DNA of 64,000 nt from UBA183 sp050011055 (GTDB lineage Archaea > Thermoproteota > Nitrososphaeria > Nitrososphaerales > Gagatemarchaeaceae): assembly GCA_050011055.1 (NCBI GenBank), contig JBEKJV010000014.1, positions 1 through 64,000 of the forward strand. Direction: 5' to 3'. The first letter of the stretch is position 1, and each line of letters begins with the position of its first letter. The position numbers and the translations under genes were made by a program. The notes under the pieces were generated by a model. That model was not told the origin of the DNA. It searched no databases and saw only the letters and a list, made by a program, of their open reading frames with translations. Positions 8,835 through 17,139 of this stretch are shown here, piece after piece.

Positions 8835-10103
8835 CTACGACTTGGAGCGCTCTTCGACAAGCTCCTTCGCTCTGTCGAACCTGATCTTCCTCTCCTCCAC
8901 CATCTTCTTCGCCACGATATCGATCATCTTTCCTGATGCCCCCGCTGAAACCGCGATGTTCCTCGCGTGCAGTTTCATGTGGCCTCTTTGGATGCCCTCC
9001 ATCGCGAGCGCCCTAAGCGCCGCGAAGTTCTGCGCGAGCCCTACGGCCGCCATCACCTCAGCCAACTCCGTCGCGGTCTTGACGCCCAGAATCTTGATTG
9101 CGGCCCTCGCCGCTGGGTGCGTCTTTGCCGCTCCGCCGACCAACCCCACTGCCATGGGCATCTCGAGCGTGCCTACCAAGTCGCCGTTGGCATTCTTTTC
9201 CCAGGTGGTAAGTGGTTTGTATTTTCCGCTCCGGGATGCGTAGCCGTGTGCGCCTGCCTCAAGTGCCCTGGTGTCCTGTCCGCAGGCTATTCCGACGGCG
9301 ATGACCCCATTCATTATCCCCTTGTTGTGTGTTGTGCATCGGTAGGGGTCCGCATCAGCGAACGCGTAGGCTAAAGCGATTCTGTCCACGGCGTCCTCTC
9401 CACCAATCGCCTCTTTGTCGAAGACAGCGGTTGCCCTGACCAGACGCCTGTCGGCGAGATTGGAGATTATCCTGAGGACGACCTTCCCTCCAGTGATTTC
9501 TTCGACCATTGGCGCCACCGCCTCAGCCATCGTATTCACGGCGTTGGCTCCCATTGCATCTCCAGTGTTCACGATGAGCTCGGGCACGACCATCGGGCCC
9601 TTTATGGTGGAAATGACCTTCACGTTCAGGTCCTTGGCCCCTCCGCCGAGCGACACCAGCATAGGGTCTTGATCGTTAGCCTTCTTCAAGATCTCGGTCT
9701 TCTTCTCAAGCACTTTGGATTTTGCCTCATTCGGGTTCTTCACGCCTACAACCTGGATCTGCCCAATCATCACGGGGCCGGTATTAGTGACTCTGAAGCC
9801 TCCCTTCACCCTCGCCATCTTCGCCGCATTGCTCGCGGCTGCCACTACTGACGGCTCTTCAAGCGCCATGGGTACGAGGTAGTCCTTCCCGTTGACCTTG
9901 AAGTTGACCGCGACTCCCATCGGAAAGGTTATCCCCCCGAGAACGTTTTCGATCATCCTGTCTGCTACATCACTAGGAAGTCCGCCCGTGTTCGCCAGAG
10001 TTCTCGCTTCATCGTCTGACAGACCGGTCAGTTTCTTAACGATCTTCATCCTCTCCTTCATCGGCAGCTTGTAAAACCCCGGAACTTCGGAACTCCCTCG
10101 CAT
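8835..10103 (-). CDS. HMG-CoA reductase, class II type
   Basis: Reduces HMG-CoA to mevalonate, the committed step of archaeal isoprenoid lipid synthesis. About 422 residues. Class II (Pseudomonas mevalonii-like) signatures are clear: EEPSVVAAASNAAKMAR with the catalytic Glu near residue 82, DAMGANAVNTMAEAV, the catalytic Lys in THNKGIMNG, the Asp in CGQDTRALEAGAHGYA, and the catalytic His in HMKLHARNIAVSAGA. The frame extends to 10202, but ATG 10103 (MRGSSEVPGF) is the likely start: GATTAAATAACC at about 10130-10141 is a TATA box at the right distance for a near-leaderless mRNA. Class II enzymes are the minority type in archaea, which hints at transfer at some point. It converges with hutU. 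Confidence 0.93.
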   Translation of the reverse strand: MRGSSEVPGFYKLPMKERMKIVKKLTGLSDDEARTLANTGGLPSDVADRMIENVLGGITFPMGVAVNFKVNGKDYLVPMALEEPSVVAAASNAAKMARVKGGFRVTNTGPVMIGQIQVVGVKNPNEAKSKVLEKKTEILKKANDQDPMLVSLGGGAKDLNVKVISTIKGPMVVPELIVNTGDAMGANAVNTMAEAVAPMVEEITGGKVVLRIISNLADRRLVRATAVFDKEAIGGEDAVDRIALAYAFADADPYRCTTHNKGIMNGVIAVGIACGQDTRALEAGAHGYASRSGKYKPLTTWEKNANGDLVGTLEMPMAVGLVGGAAKTHPAARAAIKILGVKTATELAEVMAAVGLAQNFAALRALAMEGIQRGHMKLHARNIAVSAGASGKMIDIVAKKMVEERKIRFDRAKELVEERSKS

Positions 10104-10254
10104 TTCTTTCGTGCTGCACGTCGACGGCTGGTTATTTAATCCAAATGACTGCCCATAACAATCGTAGCCTCTTAGCGAACTGCGCACGCGAGCGCAAGCC
10201 ACTGGTTCCCCCGCGTAAACATAAAAAGCGGTAGAGGGGGCCGTGCGACACCAC

Positions 10255-10356
10255 GGGCCGGTCGTCTAGCTTGGTTAGGACATCGCTCTGACACGGCGAA
10301 TTCGCGGGAGTAGCTCTCGCACGCCAAGGTCCCCGGTTCAATTCCGGGCCGGCCCA
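10255..10356 (+). tRNA. tRNA-Val (GAC) with a noncanonical intron
   Basis: Acceptor GGGCCGG pairs with CCGGCCC before discriminator A10356. D arm, anticodon stem TCGCT/GGCGA with loop CTGACAC (anticodon GAC), and T arm CCCGG-TTCAATT-CCGGG all fold. Between the anticodon stem and the T stem there are 32 bases rather than 5; about 27 of them form an intron whose core is the hairpin GCGGGAG-TAG-CTCTCGC, and GGCG of the exon pairs with CGCC at the intron's 3' side, as expected for a bulge-helix-bulge. The exact splice sites are not fixed. A TATA-like AACATAAAAAGC lies about 30 bases upstream. Confidence 0.8.
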
Positions 10357-10538
10357 TTCCTGATAAGCTCAGAATAGTCTCTGTTCGTCTGGACTAGCTG
10401 GATTCTAGCTATTTCAGCGATTGGTTGCGGAGCCCATTCCTGCAAGGTCCCGACCCAGACGTGCTGCTCTGTCGTTCCTTCTCGTGCCACCCCACAACGG
10501 CTTTATCATCCAATTCCCATCTTGAGTGAAAGGAACCC

Positions 10539-12410
10539 TTGTCCCATAGCGAGCGGAGACTCGCGGCGATAATGTTGAATATGCACAGAAGTCTGGTTAG
10601 GCCCTTCTTCCCCAAACATAACGGAAGAGAGGTGAAGACCATCGGGGATGCGTTCCTAGTAGAGTTCGGGAGTGCCCTCGATGCCGTTAGATGTGCTTTC
10701 GACATACAGCAGTCCATGCACGAGATGAACTCCGGTCGCTCTCAAGAGAAGCAAATTCAGCTGCGGGTAGGAGTCCATGTAGGCGACGTTATCCACAATC
10801 AAAACGATGTTTACGGCGATGCCGTCAACATCGCGTCGAGGATAGAACCCCTCGCTATTCCTGGTGGAATTTGCCTCTCTCAGCAGGTCTATGATCAAGT
10901 CCGGAACAAGTTCGAGTTTCCATTGGTGAGCCTTGGTAGGAAGGAGCTGAAGAACGTGAATGAGCCTGTGGAGGTGTTCAGGGTCGCGATGCCCTGGGAA
11001 CAGACCGCTGTGACAGAAGCTCCCGCCTTCCCAACAAACAGAATCGCAATTCTGCCCTTCACCAGCTTCAGCTCCAACCCGGAAGACGCGTACTTCGCAG
11101 ATGGCGTGACTGACGAAATCATATCGGCAGTTGCAGGAATTAGCGGCCTGCGAGTCATCTCCAGAACCTCTGTGATAGGCTACAAGGGAACCACGAAGAA
11201 GGTGAAGGAGATTGGAAAAGAGCTTGAAGTAGGGTCAATCCTAGAAGGGACCTTCAAGAAGGCAGGAAACAAGATTAGAGTAACTACCCAACTAATCAAC
11301 GTAGCTGATGATGAGCACCTCTGGGCCCAGAACTATGACAGGAACTTGGACGACGTGTTCGAGGTCCAGAGTGATGTTGCGAAGCAAGTCGCAGACGCGC
11401 TTAAGGTTCGGATTCTCTCCCCCGAGAAGGAACGCATCGAGAAGAAGCCCACGGAGAGCACTGCAGCCTACACCCTCTACCTGAAGGGCAGGTACCACTG
11501 GAACCGGAGATACTTCGAAGATATGAAGAAAGCAGCAGAGTTCTTCGAGCGGGCTGTCAAGGAAGACCCTGGTTTCGCCCTCGGGTATGTAGGACTCGCC
11601 GACTGCTTTGGCCTGCTCCGCGACAACTGGGGAGTTGACATTGTCGGGAACCTAGAGAAGGCCAAGACAATGGTGGCCAAAGCACTGGAACTCGACCCAG
11701 GGCTGGCCGAAGCGCATACCACCAAAGCGTTTGTGCTCTACGACGAATGCAACCTCAGAGAGGCAGAGGAGGAGTACAGGAAGGCAATCGAGCTGAAGCC
11801 GAGTTATGCCACGGCGCATCAGTGGTACTCCATGCTGCTGCGCGCTCAGGAGAGGTGGGACGAAGCTCTTGAAGAGATTGAGAAGGCTCTTGAACTCGAC
11901 CCACTATCACCCATAATAAACTTCAACCACGCCATATGGTACGACGCCAAGAGGAACTACAAGAGGGCAATAGAAATATACAAGCGGGTCCTCGAACTAG
12001 ACCCTGGCTATCCTCTGCACCACTTCATGATGTGGGCCTACGGAAGAATGGGAATGTCTGATGACATGAGGCGGGAGGCGTCTATTGCAGCCAAGCAGGT
12101 GCAGGGCTTCGAATCAGCTACAAGGTTGTGGGCGGAGTATTGCATTGCTTGCTGCGAAGACAACAAGCAGGCCCTAAGAGGCCTCTTGCCTGAACTCGAA
12201 GCCCGCGCCAACGAACCCTTGGTGGGTGCCTCCATGGTCGCGTCCTGCTACTTCAAGCTCGGCGAGAACGACAAAGGGTTCGAGTGGCTTGAGCTTGAAT
12301 ACTCACAGAGAAGGGACATGCTGCTCACAATCAAGATAGACCCGGACTTTGACGAAATCCGCACCGACCCGAGATACCTCGACCTCCTGAAGAGGCTCGG
12401 GCTGGATTGA
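10539..12410 (+). CDS. Class III cyclase-like / TolB-like / TPR protein, cyclase domain truncated
   Basis: A 623-residue three-part protein. Residues 1-150 match a class III nucleotide cyclase (KTIGDAFLVEF with the second metal Asp D37, VHVGDVIHNQNDVYGDAVNIASR). Residues 165-290 match the TolB-like/FlgO-type domain often joined to such cyclases (RIAILPFTSFSSNPEDAYFADGVTDEI). Residues 310-610 are TPR-like helical repeats. Against the intact cyclase at 34.5 kb, about 18 residues are missing after RRLAAIM, exactly where the FTDIVGYT motif with the first metal Asp should be; the reading frame is kept. It is therefore probably inactive as a cyclase, or works only as a scaffold. TTG 10539 is the only in-frame start after an upstream stop. 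Confidence 0.8.
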   Translation: MSHSERRLAAIMLNMHRSLVRPFFPKHNGREVKTIGDAFLVEFGSALDAVRCAFDIQQSMHEMNSGRSQEKQIQLRVGVHVGDVIHNQNDVYGDAVNIASRIEPLAIPGGICLSQQVYDQVRNKFEFPLVSLGRKELKNVNEPVEVFRVAMPWEQTAVTEAPAFPTNRIAILPFTSFSSNPEDAYFADGVTDEIISAVAGISGLRVISRTSVIGYKGTTKKVKEIGKELEVGSILEGTFKKAGNKIRVTTQLINVADDEHLWAQNYDRNLDDVFEVQSDVAKQVADALKVRILSPEKERIEKKPTESTAAYTLYLKGRYHWNRRYFEDMKKAAEFFERAVKEDPGFALGYVGLADCFGLLRDNWGVDIVGNLEKAKTMVAKALELDPGLAEAHTTKAFVLYDECNLREAEEEYRKAIELKPSYATAHQWYSMLLRAQERWDEALEEIEKALELDPLSPIINFNHAIWYDAKRNYKRAIEIYKRVLELDPGYPLHHFMMWAYGRMGMSDDMRREASIAAKQVQGFESATRLWAEYCIACCEDNKQALRGLLPELEARANEPLVGASMVASCYFKLGENDKGFEWLELEYSQRRDMLLTIKIDPDFDEIRTDPRYLDLLKRLGLD

Positions 12411-12516
12411 CTCCGCGCGCGCTAAGGGGGGATGAGCGGACATTGCCTGTGTCCGCGCGCCTACCCGAACTGACAAGTCCCGGCCAGGGCGCCACGCGAG
12501 GAAGTAGTTTGGGTCT

Positions 12517-12544
12517 GGATTTGCACAGTAAACTGTACAAGTCC
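12517..12544. repeat. Near-perfect inverted repeat in an intergenic gap
   Basis: Two 13-nt arms (GGATTTGCACAGT and ACTGTACAAGTCC) are separated by AA and pair with one mismatch and one G-T wobble. It lies about 107 bases after the cyclase/TPR stop and about 60 bases before the next start. There is no T-run after it, so a classical terminator is unlikely; an operator or RNA hairpin is possible. A related half-site (GGACTTGCACAGT) occurs at about 32977 without the second arm. Confidence 0.5.
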
Positions 12545-12605
12545 GGGCGGGCCCAATACTGTCAATCCTTAATACGATGAACCACGCCTTCGCCCGAGGG
12601 TAGCG

Positions 12606-13061
12606 ATGAACCGGGGCCTGCTCGTCTTCTCCATCCTTCTGATTCTGTTAGGATTCGGCCTAGACGCCTACCTCATTGCTTTCTTCGGTTTCTTCCTCCT
12701 ATTCCCGGCCCTCCTAACGTCACCCCGGCCGCGTCCCCAACGTCCCCCCACAAGTTCGGGACAGCAGGCGCCTGAGCCCGCTCCCGCAATGGAGACGACT
12801 CCCGAGCCCGCTCCTAGCTGGGGGACGGTCTCCGCGCCAGTCGCGCCCCCGACTGTTGCAGCCGCATCAATCCCCCCGTCCCCTATCTCTCAGCCCTCAT
12901 TCAGCGCGCCGCTCTTTCCGACAAGCATTTTTCCCATTGCATCGCAGCAGATGCCTACGACACAGGCAGTCAAGGAAACGAAGAGTGGATCGCCTGGTTC
13001 CAGAGATGAAGTGCTTGAGCTCGGGGCTATATTGACATTGATGAAACTGATTTTCGGCTAG
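12606..13061 (+). CDS. Small membrane protein with Pro/Ala/Thr-rich tail
   Basis: 151 residues, no recognisable family. Two hydrophobic stretches fill residues 4-42 (LLVFSILLILLGFGLDAYLI, then FFGFFLLFPALL), followed by a proline-rich, low-complexity, probably disordered tail to the end. ATG 12606 is about 30 bases downstream of a TATA-like CCTTAATACG, which supports a real leaderless gene. The stop codon overlaps the end of the convergent htpX by four bases. Function unknown. Confidence 0.6.
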   Translation: MNRGLLVFSILLILLGFGLDAYLIAFFGFFLLFPALLTSPRPRPQRPPTSSGQQAPEPAPAMETTPEPAPSWGTVSAPVAPPTVAAASIPPSPISQPSFSAPLFPTSIFPIASQQMPTTQAVKETKSGSPGSRDEVLELGAILTLMKLIFG

Positions 13062-13957
13062 GGTACGTAAAGGCTCATGTCTCTCGCCACTTTCTTCAGC
13101 CTCTCTACTCTGTGCGGTAATGAGGGGTGTGTCGAGAAGAGCTCGACCAACGAGTTGCCCCTGAACGGATTCACTATCCACAACGACGACGTTGCGGGAG
13201 ACGGAGCCTGGGCGGATCTGTTCGAGATAGGCCTGGTCTGGACCCTGCTGGAAATCTTCTCCAAGGCGCTGATCAGCCCTCCAGGATTCCTCGTCAGCTT
13301 CGCTCCGTACTCATCTGCGCTGTACTCGTCGTCCCTGCTTATCCCCAGTCTGACGAAAGTCGCCCCAAGAGGCACCAGAATCGCGGCAACGAGGAGAACG
13401 ATCGGCGAGTTCTTGTTCTTGCTGTTTCCGCCTCCGAGCATGCCCGACCAAAGAGCCATGGTTCCGATGTAAGATATCGCTCCCGCCATGGTCGCGGCCA
13501 CGCTTGACATCAGGACGTCGCGGTGGACGACGTGCCCAATCTCATGACCTATCACCGCTTCGAGTTCATCCGGGGTTAGCGCCTGCAGGATCGACGACGT
13601 GGCGCACACGACCGCTTTGTTGGGCCCCCTGCCGGTCGCGAAGGCGTTCGGCTGTGGGGAGTCGACTATGCCCACCTTCGGCATCGGGATATTCGCCTTC
13701 TGGGCCACGTTCCTGACGACCCTGAAGAGTGTCGGGTTGTCACTCTCTTGAATCATCTTGGCCCTGGTCATCCTGATGACGAGCGAGTCGCTGAAGTAGT
13801 ATGAGACGAAGTTGAAGATAGCCGCCAGCACGAGGGCGAATAGCATGAAACCCCACGGGTCGCCGATGTAGAGCCCCACAGCAAACCCGATGGCCATCAG
13901 GAGGCCTGTCATCACCGCAAAAAGCATCGTTATCTTCAGATATGTTAAAGCGGCCAT
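13058..13957 (-). CDS. htpX: HtpX-like M48 membrane zinc protease
   Basis: A 299-residue integral membrane metalloprotease for quality control of membrane proteins. It has two N-terminal hydrophobic hairpins (residues 8-50), the zinc site HEIGHVVHRDVLMS, a second hydrophobic pair near residues 155-205, then SRDDEYSADEYGAKLT with the third metal ligand, and the end SLVELFSTHPSLPHRVERLK. All catalytic residues are present. A TATA-like ACTATATACGG lies about 40 bases upstream. It is divergent from an Hsp20 gene, so the two stress genes share an intergenic region of about 180 bp. Confidence 0.92.
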   Translation of the reverse strand: MAALTYLKITMLFAVMTGLLMAIGFAVGLYIGDPWGFMLFALVLAAIFNFVSYYFSDSLVIRMTRAKMIQESDNPTLFRVVRNVAQKANIPMPKVGIVDSPQPNAFATGRGPNKAVVCATSSILQALTPDELEAVIGHEIGHVVHRDVLMSSVAATMAGAISYIGTMALWSGMLGGGNSKNKNSPIVLLVAAILVPLGATFVRLGISRDDEYSADEYGAKLTRNPGGLISALEKISSRVQTRPISNRSAQAPSPATSSLWIVNPFRGNSLVELFSTHPSLPHRVERLKKVARDMSLYVP

Positions 13958-14135
13958 TTCACTTCGGGAAAAATCGCCGCTCCCGACCGCCGTATATAGT
14001 TTTCCTGCAAGATTCGGATTCTGTCAACTTGTCCGGGCATCGCTCCAGAGAATCTCTACCGAAAGGATAAAATTCACGTGGACGGAGCAATCCGACGAAA
14101 TACAATTGGAGGACAACGGTGACGACGAATGGCCA

Positions 14136-14702
14136 ATGAAGAGACGCAGGGGATACCCGTTTGGTCCATGGGCATTCCCCGACATCGATGAGATGATGAG
14201 AGAAATGGAGAAGGCCTTCTCGGAGCAGTTCAAGGAGTTAGAGAGGGAGCTCCCCAAGAACTTGATCAGAGAGACAAGGTCTGCGGATGGCAGCACGAAG
14301 AAGGAGATAGGGCCGATAGTCTACGGCTATTCCGTCACCATTGGACCCGACGGCAAGCCGGTGGTGAGGGAGTTCGGCAACGTTAGGAAAGGTGAAGGAA
14401 CCCCTTGGAATGAGATTCAGGACAAGCGCGAACCTCTTGTAGACGTCGTGAGCTCTGACAAGGAGGTGAGGGTGATAGCAGAGATGCCCGGCGTCGAGAA
14501 GGACGACATCAACGTTACCGTCAACGAGAAGTCACTCGTCATATCGGTCGACAATGAGGACAGGAAATACTACAAGCAACTTGAACTGCCAGGAGTTGTA
14601 GACCCAAAGGGCGCGAAATCAGCCTACAACAATGGTATCCTCGAGGTTACGATTCCGTTGAAATCCCCAGGCGGAACTGGGGTCAAACTCCGAGTCGACT
14701 GA
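14136..14702 (+). CDS. Hsp20/alpha-crystallin small heat shock protein
   Basis: ATP-independent holdase chaperone. The C-terminal alpha-crystallin domain is clear: EPLVDVVSSDKEVRVIAEMPGVEKDDINV, then NEKSLVISV, the LPGVVDPKGAKSAYNNGILEVTIPLK strand block and a basic end. The N-terminal part (RRRGYPFGPWAFPDIDEMMREMEKAF) is an amphipathic oligomerisation region seen in archaeal members. The frame is open upstream to 13890, but that part is not protein-like. ATG 14136 is my start; TTG 14106 is also in frame and lies nearer to GGATAAAATTC at 14065-14075, which would be the TATA box. About 188 residues. Confidence 0.88.
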   Translation: MKRRRGYPFGPWAFPDIDEMMREMEKAFSEQFKELERELPKNLIRETRSADGSTKKEIGPIVYGYSVTIGPDGKPVVREFGNVRKGEGTPWNEIQDKREPLVDVVSSDKEVRVIAEMPGVEKDDINVTVNEKSLVISVDNEDRKYYKQLELPGVVDPKGAKSAYNNGILEVTIPLKSPGGTGVKLRVD

Positions 14703-14703
14703 C

Positions 14704-15168
14704 CTACTGGTAGGGTCCGCCTTCGGTTCCTTCTTTGTATCTCGCCAACGCGTTGAACGTGGCCTCCCTGTAGCCGTGCTTCTCAGCGAGAGACCTGGCG
14801 ATGTCTCCTGCGGTAATGATGCCTACCATGGATCCTCTCTGGTCGACGACTACGAGCCTCCTCACCTGGTACTCTGCCATCTGGGCTGCCGCGTCGGTCA
14901 GCGAGGCGTTAGGGGAGATTGTGATTAGCGGGGTCGACATGATGTCCTTCACATAGACTCTCGTAGGGTCGAATGCATCGGCTAGCACCTTTGAGACCAG
15001 GTCCCTCTCCGTGACGATTCCTATCGCCCTGTTGGTTTGCGTTACGACGGAACAACTGACCCCTTTCTTGGCCATCGCCTTTGAGCAATCCTTCACGTTG
15101 GTGTTGAGGTCGACGGACAACACAGTTCTCACCATTATATCCGCAACGCTCGGCTCCTGCTGGGTCAT
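14704..15168 (-). CDS. Two-CBS-domain regulatory protein
   Basis: 154 residues forming a tandem CBS pair: VADIMVRTVLSVDLNTNVKD...AIGIVTERDLVSKVL and VKDIMSTPLITISPNASLTD...MVGIITAGDIARSL. Such stand-alone pairs bind adenine nucleotides or S-adenosylmethionine and act as energy sensors; the partner is unknown. ATG 15168 lies about 27 bases from the centre of the TATA element TAATATATCA near 15196, which points both ways and also fits the divergent ABC gene. GTG 15174 is the alternative start. It ends two bases after the convergent Hsp20 stop. Confidence 0.85.
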   Translation of the reverse strand: MTQQEPSVADIMVRTVLSVDLNTNVKDCSKAMAKKGVSCSVVTQTNRAIGIVTERDLVSKVLADAFDPTRVYVKDIMSTPLITISPNASLTDAAAQMAEYQVRRLVVVDQRGSMVGIITAGDIARSLAEKHGYREATFNALARYKEGTEGGPYQ

Positions 15169-15188
15169 CTTCACGGGTGGGAGACTAC

Positions 15189-15203
15189 GCTAATATATCA
15201 ATT
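15189..15203. promoter_or_regulatory. Bidirectional TATA region
   Basis: CGCTAATATATCAATTG holds a near-palindromic TATA core centred near 15196. It is about 27 bases from ATG 15224 (ABC ATPase, plus) and from ATG 15168 (CBS protein, minus), the spacing expected for leaderless archaeal transcripts in both directions. The call rests on position and composition only. Confidence 0.55.
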
Positions 15204-15223
15204 GGCTTGCGGCCCGAAAGCGG

Positions 15224-16153
15224 ATGGCCGAACCCGTTGTTTCAGTGAAGAATCTCGGGAAGTGGTACGACGGGGTTGCGGCAGTCGACGACGTCTCCTT
15301 CGATGTGCAGAGGAAGGAGATCTTCGCAATTCTTGGCCCGAACAGTGCGGGAAAGACGACGACGATCGAGATACTGGAGTGTATTAGGCAGCCAACTTCG
15401 GGTTCTGTGAAGGTCCTTGGTAACTCGGTCGCAACGCACAATGAGGCAAATGAAATCAAGAAGAAGATTGGCGTGCTCCCCCAGAAGTTCAGCGCCTTGG
15501 GAAGGCTCACCGTCGCAGAGAACCTAGAATTCTTCGCCGCTATGTACGGCACGTCCGTCGACATGACGAGCCTGCTCGATTATCTCGAAATACGAGACAA
15601 GGCAAAGGTTCGGTTTTCCAACCTGTCCGCAGGGCTGAGACAGAGGGTGGGAATCGCAATCGCCACGGTCAACGACCCGGAACTGGTCCTTTTCGACGAG
15701 CCTACGACGGGCTTGGACCCAGAGTCCAGGGAGGCCACTTGGAAGGTGATCGAGGACCTACGAACGAAGGGTAAAACGGTAATCCTCGCGACGAACAATA
15801 TTGTTGAGGCGCAGAGGCTCGCCGACAGGGTAGGGATCCTCTACAGAGGTAAGATCATGGCACTTGACACTCCCGCTGAGCTCCTTAGCAAGTTCGGTGG
15901 CGGCAGGGCGGTCATCTTCAGGAACGGCGGCGACGCAGCCTTCGGGACTCTCAGACGCTTCTTCGACACCGTTTCAATGGACGGCTCAGACGTGGTCGTG
16001 CCCTTCGACAGACTCAGGGATTTGGAAGTGGCGCTCACAGCCTTGGTGGGCAGGGGCCTCGAAGCAGAGGTCTTGCTCCGTTCTCCCACAATGGAGGATG
16101 TCTTCCTGAAACTCACCGGAATGAAGATGTCTGACACTGGTGAAGCGAACTGA
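15224..16153 (+). CDS. ABC-2 exporter ATP-binding protein
   Basis: 309-residue nucleotide-binding subunit of a DrrA/NatA-type exporter. Walker A GPNSAGKTT (Ser replaces the usual Gly before Ala), Q-loop in VLPQKFSALGRL, signature NLSAGLRQRVGIA, Walker B LVLFDEPTTGLDPE, and a C-terminal extension of about 90 residues typical of this subfamily. It couples ATP hydrolysis to transport through the permease encoded next; the stop TGA overlaps the permease start as CTGA, so they are translationally coupled. The substrate is unknown (drug, lipid or ion exporters share this architecture). Confidence 0.92.
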   Translation: MAEPVVSVKNLGKWYDGVAAVDDVSFDVQRKEIFAILGPNSAGKTTTIEILECIRQPTSGSVKVLGNSVATHNEANEIKKKIGVLPQKFSALGRLTVAENLEFFAAMYGTSVDMTSLLDYLEIRDKAKVRFSNLSAGLRQRVGIAIATVNDPELVLFDEPTTGLDPESREATWKVIEDLRTKGKTVILATNNIVEAQRLADRVGILYRGKIMALDTPAELLSKFGGGRAVIFRNGGDAAFGTLRRFFDTVSMDGSDVVVPFDRLRDLEVALTALVGRGLEAEVLLRSPTMEDVFLKLTGMKMSDTGEAN

Positions 16154-16884
16154 AGATACTCGCCGTCTCCCTCGTCGTCACTCGCACCTGGCTCAGAAAC
16201 AGGAGTGGGCTTCTCTTCAGCTTCCTCTTTCCTGTGATACTCCTCCTCGTCTTCGGGAGCATCTACGACAACCCTGGCAACCCAGGTCAGGCGGTCGGCC
16301 AGAACACCGCTACCTACTACCTCACAGGGCTGACTGCTGCCTTCATAATGACGAACGGCGTGATCGGCCTCACCAACGTCGGCTCAGAGTTGAAGAGAAG
16401 CGGGGTTCTCAGGCGCCTGTCCACTACCCCTCTGACCAAGCTGGAGTGGCTCCTCGGGAACGTCCTGGGCCAGATTGTTCTCGCCTTTGCGCTGGCGGCC
16501 ATAATGCTAGCGCTGGGAGCTGCCCTCTACAACACCAGTGTCTTGGTCAATGCGTACTTCGTGGCCATGCTGTTCCTAGGCGCCCTTCTCTTCTCCGGCG
16601 TGGGTATGTCCGTGGCAGGCCTCGTCGAGGACCCCGTTGTGGCATCTGGGCTCAGCGAAGCTATCGCCTTTCCGATGATGCTGCTCTCCGGCACATTCTG
16701 GCCCATCAGCTCCATGCCATCATACCTACAAACAGTCGCCCGAGTCCTTCCTCTAACCTACTTCGCTGACGGACTGAGGAATCCGATGGTCTCTGCCGCC
16801 TTCACCGACCTTGCCGTCGTCGCCGTCTTCGCTTTAGCACTAGTACTGCTCGGCGCAAGATCCACACATTGGAGAGAATCCTGA
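16150..16884 (+). CDS. ABC-2 exporter permease, probable CTG start
   Basis: Six-segment membrane subunit paired with the preceding ATPase. The usual N-terminal signature TRTWLRNRSGLLFSFLFPV is only included if translation begins at about 16150, where the sole candidate is CTG overlapping the ATPase stop (CTGA); the nearest GTG is 16234, inside the first membrane helix. An in-frame stop at 16141 excludes anything further upstream. The C-terminal half has the family hallmark LSGTFWPISSMPSYLQTVARVLPLTYFADGLR. About 244 residues from the CTG. Identity is firm, the start unusual. Confidence 0.85.
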   Translation: MKILAVSLVVTRTWLRNRSGLLFSFLFPVILLLVFGSIYDNPGNPGQAVGQNTATYYLTGLTAAFIMTNGVIGLTNVGSELKRSGVLRRLSTTPLTKLEWLLGNVLGQIVLAFALAAIMLALGAALYNTSVLVNAYFVAMLFLGALLFSGVGMSVAGLVEDPVVASGLSEAIAFPMMLLSGTFWPISSMPSYLQTVARVLPLTYFADGLRNPMVSAAFTDLAVVAVFALALVLLGARSTHWRES

Positions 16885-16887
16885 AAG

Positions 16888-16978
16888 TGGACCGGGGGGG
16901 AATTGAACCCCCGACCTTGGGACCTCTGAGGTTCTCCCGCGTGCAAGGCGGGCGTTCGTACCGCTGAACTACCGGCCC
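16888..16978 (-). tRNA. tRNA-Ala (TGC) with a noncanonical intron
   Basis: On the minus strand, GGGCCGG pairs with CCGGTCC, giving the alanine identity pair G3-U70. The D stem is GTTC/GAAC, the anticodon stem CCCGC/GCGGG with loop CTTGCAC (anticodon TGC), and the T arm GGGGG-TTCAATT-CCCCC. After the anticodon stem there are 23 bases instead of about 5; about 18 form an intron containing ACCT-CAG-AGGT, with GGG/CCC pairing across the junctions. The intron sits in the same place as in the tRNA-Val at 10.3 kb. A TATA-like GAGAATAAGAAG lies about 30 bases upstream. Confidence 0.85.
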
Positions 16979-17064
16979 ACTGAGCAGGCCAGTCCCTGAT
17001 CGCTTCTTATTCTCTTCCCGTTTGGAAAGGAATTATAGCCTATCTGAGGGCGTCCAACGATGGT

Positions 17065-17139
17065 GGGCTGGTAGCTCAGCTTGGCTAGAGCACCCGACTG
17101 ATAATCGGGAGGCCAAGGGTTCGAATCCCTTCCGGCCCA
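17065..17139 (+). tRNA. tRNA-Ile (GAT)
   Basis: Acceptor GGGCTGG pairs with CCGGCCC (one G-T), D stem GCTC/GAGC, anticodon stem CCCGA/TCGGG with loop CTGATAA (anticodon GAT), T arm AAGGG-TTCGAAT-CCCTT, discriminator A17139. No intron and no encoded CCA. AATTATAGCC at 17033-17042 is a TATA box at normal distance. It is divergent from tRNA-Ala. The following 10 kb look accessory, and its 3' end recurs at 27060. Confidence 0.92.

Noticed and set aside
16140..16769. 209-codon frame overlapping the ABC permease
   Set aside because: Arg/His/Pro-rich out-of-frame reading of the permease; the membrane protein frame is conserved.
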